From Roseateles depolymerans (lineage in GTDB: Bacteria; Pseudomonadota; Gammaproteobacteria; Burkholderiales; Burkholderiaceae_C), in NCBI GenBank assembly GCA_003241055.1, contig QFOD01000003.1, positions 239,241-303,240 on the forward strand: a stretch of 64,000 nt of DNA. The letters are read 5' to 3'. The notes beneath the pieces were generated by a model that saw only the letters and a list, made by a program, of their open reading frames with translations, did no database searches and was not told where the DNA came from. Below are positions 59,196 to 64,000 of this stretch, one piece after another (the first letter of the stretch is position 1; every line of letters starts with the position of its first letter). The position numbers and the translations under genes are program-made.

Positions 59196-59804
59196 ATGAG
59201 CGCGCTCGAAACCAGCAACCTGGGCATGGTGCCCATGGTCATCGAACAATCCGGTCGTGGCGAGCGTGCCTACGACATCTATTCGCGCCTGCTGCGCGAG
59301 CGCATCGTCTTCCTGGTGGGCCCGGTCAATGACGCGGTGGCCAACCTGGTGGTGGCGCAGTTGCTGTTCCTGGAAAGCGAGAACCCTGACAAGGAGATTT
59401 CGCTCTACATCAACAGCCCGGGCGGCAGCGTTTCGGCAGGCATGTCCATCTACGACACCATGCAGTTCATCAAGCCGGAGGTGTCCACTCTGTGCATGGG
59501 CATGGCGGCGAGCATGGGCGCCTTCCTGCTGTCGGCCGGGGCCAAGGGCAAGCGCTATGCGCTGCCCAACTCCAAGATCATGATTCACCAGCCGCTGGGC
59601 GGCGCGCAGGGGCAGGCGACGGATATCGAAATTCATGCGCGTGAAATCCTGAAGACGCGCGACGCGCTGAATCGCATCCTGGCCGAGCGCAGTGGCCAGC
59701 CGCTGGAGAAAATCCAGGCCGACACCGAGCGCGACTACTTCATGTCGGCGGCGGAGGCCCAGGGCTACGGCCTGATCGATCAGGTGCTTGAGCATCGCCC
59801 CTGA
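59196..59804 (+). CDS. clpP: ATP-dependent Clp protease proteolytic subunit
   Basis: A 202-residue serine protease that forms the barrel degraded into by ClpX or ClpA. The catalytic triad is Ser106 (GMAASMGA), His131 (MIHQPLGG) and Asp180, spaced as in E. coli ClpP. A short N-terminal propeptide (to about residue 10) is expected to be removed. ATG 59196 follows AAGGA. clpX lies 139 bases downstream past a strong hairpin. Confidence 0.98.
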   Translation: MSALETSNLGMVPMVIEQSGRGERAYDIYSRLLRERIVFLVGPVNDAVANLVVAQLLFLESENPDKEISLYINSPGGSVSAGMSIYDTMQFIKPEVSTLCMGMAASMGAFLLSAGAKGKRYALPNSKIMIHQPLGGAQGQATDIEIHAREILKTRDALNRILAERSGQPLEKIQADTERDYFMSAAEAQGYGLIDQVLEHRP

Positions 59805-59862
59805 CCCGGGGCTCCAAGCCGGCGGACGACGGACGGTCCAGGCTTGTGAATCGCGTCGGAAT

Positions 59863-59890
59863 CGGGGCCCTTATCCCCACAAGGGCCCCG
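59863..59890 (+). other. Strong stem-loop between clpP and clpX
   Basis: CGGGGCCCTT, an eight-base loop ATCCCCAC, AAGGGCCCCG: a perfect 10-bp stem 59 bases after clpP. No T run follows, so it may be a processing or stability element that sets the clpP:clpX ratio rather than a terminator. Confidence 0.55.
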
Positions 59891-59943
59891 TGATCGTATG
59901 AACTATCATCATTCGGGCATCCCCCGTTTTTCGAGCAGACCCC

Positions 59944-61215
<1,272 letters not shown>

Positions 61216-61282
61216 CCGACGCCCCTCGCAGCTTGCAATCGTCCACTCAGGCCGCAGATCGGTCTGAGAAAGAGAGGTTTCC

Positions 61283-63700
<2,418 letters not shown>

Positions 63701-63715
63701 AAAGTTGAGAACTTC

Positions 63716-63743
63716 TTGCGGGCCTGTCAAAAACAGGTATAGA
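63716..63743 (+). promoter_or_regulatory. Likely promoter of the tRNA-Gly transcript
   Basis: TTGCGG, 16 bases, TATAGA (within TATAGAAT), in a locally AT-richer stretch after lon. Transcription would start near 63750 and give an ~85-base leader before the tRNA, containing the hairpin at 63798. Confidence 0.55.
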
Positions 63744-63797
63744 ATCTCAGCTTCGCTAGATCGCAGAGAGTGATCAAAACGATTCGGCGAACGATTG

Positions 63798-63829
63798 CTG
63801 AGCAGCATGGCGAAAGCGATGCTGCTCAG
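63798..63829 (+). other. Long GAAA-capped hairpin in the tRNA-Gly leader
   Basis: CTGAGCAGCAT pairs perfectly with ATGCTGCTCAG (11 bp). Inside, after a G-G mismatch, GC/GC closes a GAAA tetraloop. It ends five bases before the tRNA 5' end. Confidence 0.7.
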
Positions 63830-63834
63830 GCGAT

Positions 63835-63910
63835 GCGGGTGTAGCTCAGTTGGTAGAGCGCAACCTTGCCAAGGTTGAGGTCACGAGTTCGAGCCTCGTT
63901 ACCCGCTCCA
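63835..63910 (+). tRNA. tRNA-Gly (anticodon GCC)
   Basis: A 76-base tRNA with encoded CCA. The acceptor stem GCGGGTG pairs with TACCCGC (one wobble/end pair), the D arm is GCTC-AGTTGGTA-GAGC, the anticodon loop is TTGCCAA (anticodon GCC), and the T arm is CGAGG-TTCGAGC-style closing on CCTCG. It lies 134 bases after lon and is followed by a terminator at 63958. Confidence 0.97.
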
Positions 63911-63957
63911 ATTTATGATCTACAGACTTCCACTGACGTCTGTAAGTCATTGAAAAG

Positions 63958-63978
63958 AGGAGCTTCGGCTCCTTTTTT
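63958..63978 (+). terminator. Rho-independent terminator after tRNA-Gly
   Basis: AGGAGC, UUCG-type tetraloop TTCG, GCTCCT, with a run of six T residues. A second inverted repeat, TACAGAC/GTCTGTA (63921-63944), lies between it and the tRNA. Confidence 0.9.
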
Positions 63979-64000
63979 CATTCCAGCGAAAGCCACGGAA

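Overview
The window reads as chromosome of a high-GC betaproteobacterium of the order Burkholderiales, most like the Rubrivivax/Leptothrix/Roseateles group. I infer this from very GC-rich third codon positions, the ilvBNC-pssA-leuA arrangement next to a sigma/DUF3619/DUF3106/RDD/dgkA operon, a nadE-glnB pair, hpnCDE, and the tRNA-Leu/tig/clpP/clpX/lon block. No insertion sequence, prophage, CRISPR array or rRNA is visible. Genes are packed tightly: many neighbours share ATGA, GTGA or TGATG start/stop overlaps, and no stretch of 300 bases lacks a gene. The longest gaps are about 220 bases at 24814-25035 and about 190 bases at 31974-32164 and 38784-38974.

Layout. 1-3424: cut-off polysaccharide deacetylase, a fatty-acid-hydroxylase/sterol-desaturase membrane protein, an EI24-type membrane protein and a CinA-like MoCF-domain protein. 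3495-8234: nitrogen control, with a sigma-54-type promoter, glnA, a small exported protein and the NtrB/NtrC two-component pair. 8262-13252: a metallo-hydrolase divergent from def, an envelope gene broken by an in-frame amber codon, and the tesA/ybbA pair whose start codons share a CATG palindrome. 13408-17106 (minus): a periplasmic parvulin, then selO-msrB-yciB-bolA joined by three ATGA overlaps. 17251-24279: an acyl-CoA ligase followed by a complete LIV-type ABC importer whose two ATPases have complementary motif losses. 24307-28812: an ECF sigma factor with a Ser/Thr kinase, a small unknown protein, and a divergent GGDEF-like protein with a degenerate active site. 28831-32695: a J-domain-like protein, membrane pyrophosphatase hppA and soluble pyrophosphatase ppa. 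32738-38783: FemAB-like protein, nadE, glnB, and a five-gene minus-strand operon headed by a second ECF sigma factor.

38975-46938 is branched-chain amino acid biosynthesis: ilvB, ilvN, ilvC, a terminator, pssA, then a leucine attenuator (an 18-codon leader peptide with a Leu run plus a terminator hairpin) before two tandem, translationally coupled 2-isopropylmalate synthases of different classes. 46980-57495 holds a penicillin-binding endopeptidase, an IclR regulator, a TIGR03790-like protein, the squalene operon hpnCDE, and an RND efflux pair with a clear promoter/operator. 57653-63978 is protein quality control (tig, clpP, clpX, lon) between tRNA-Leu(UAG) and tRNA-Gly(GCC).

No wholly new defence or mobile system was found. 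The observations most worth a second look are the asymmetric LivG/LivF ATP sites, the leuL attenuator with twin leuA genes, the sigma/kinase/unknown-protein locus, the amber-split DUF6600-like gene, and a long GAAA-capped hairpin immediately upstream of tRNA-Gly.
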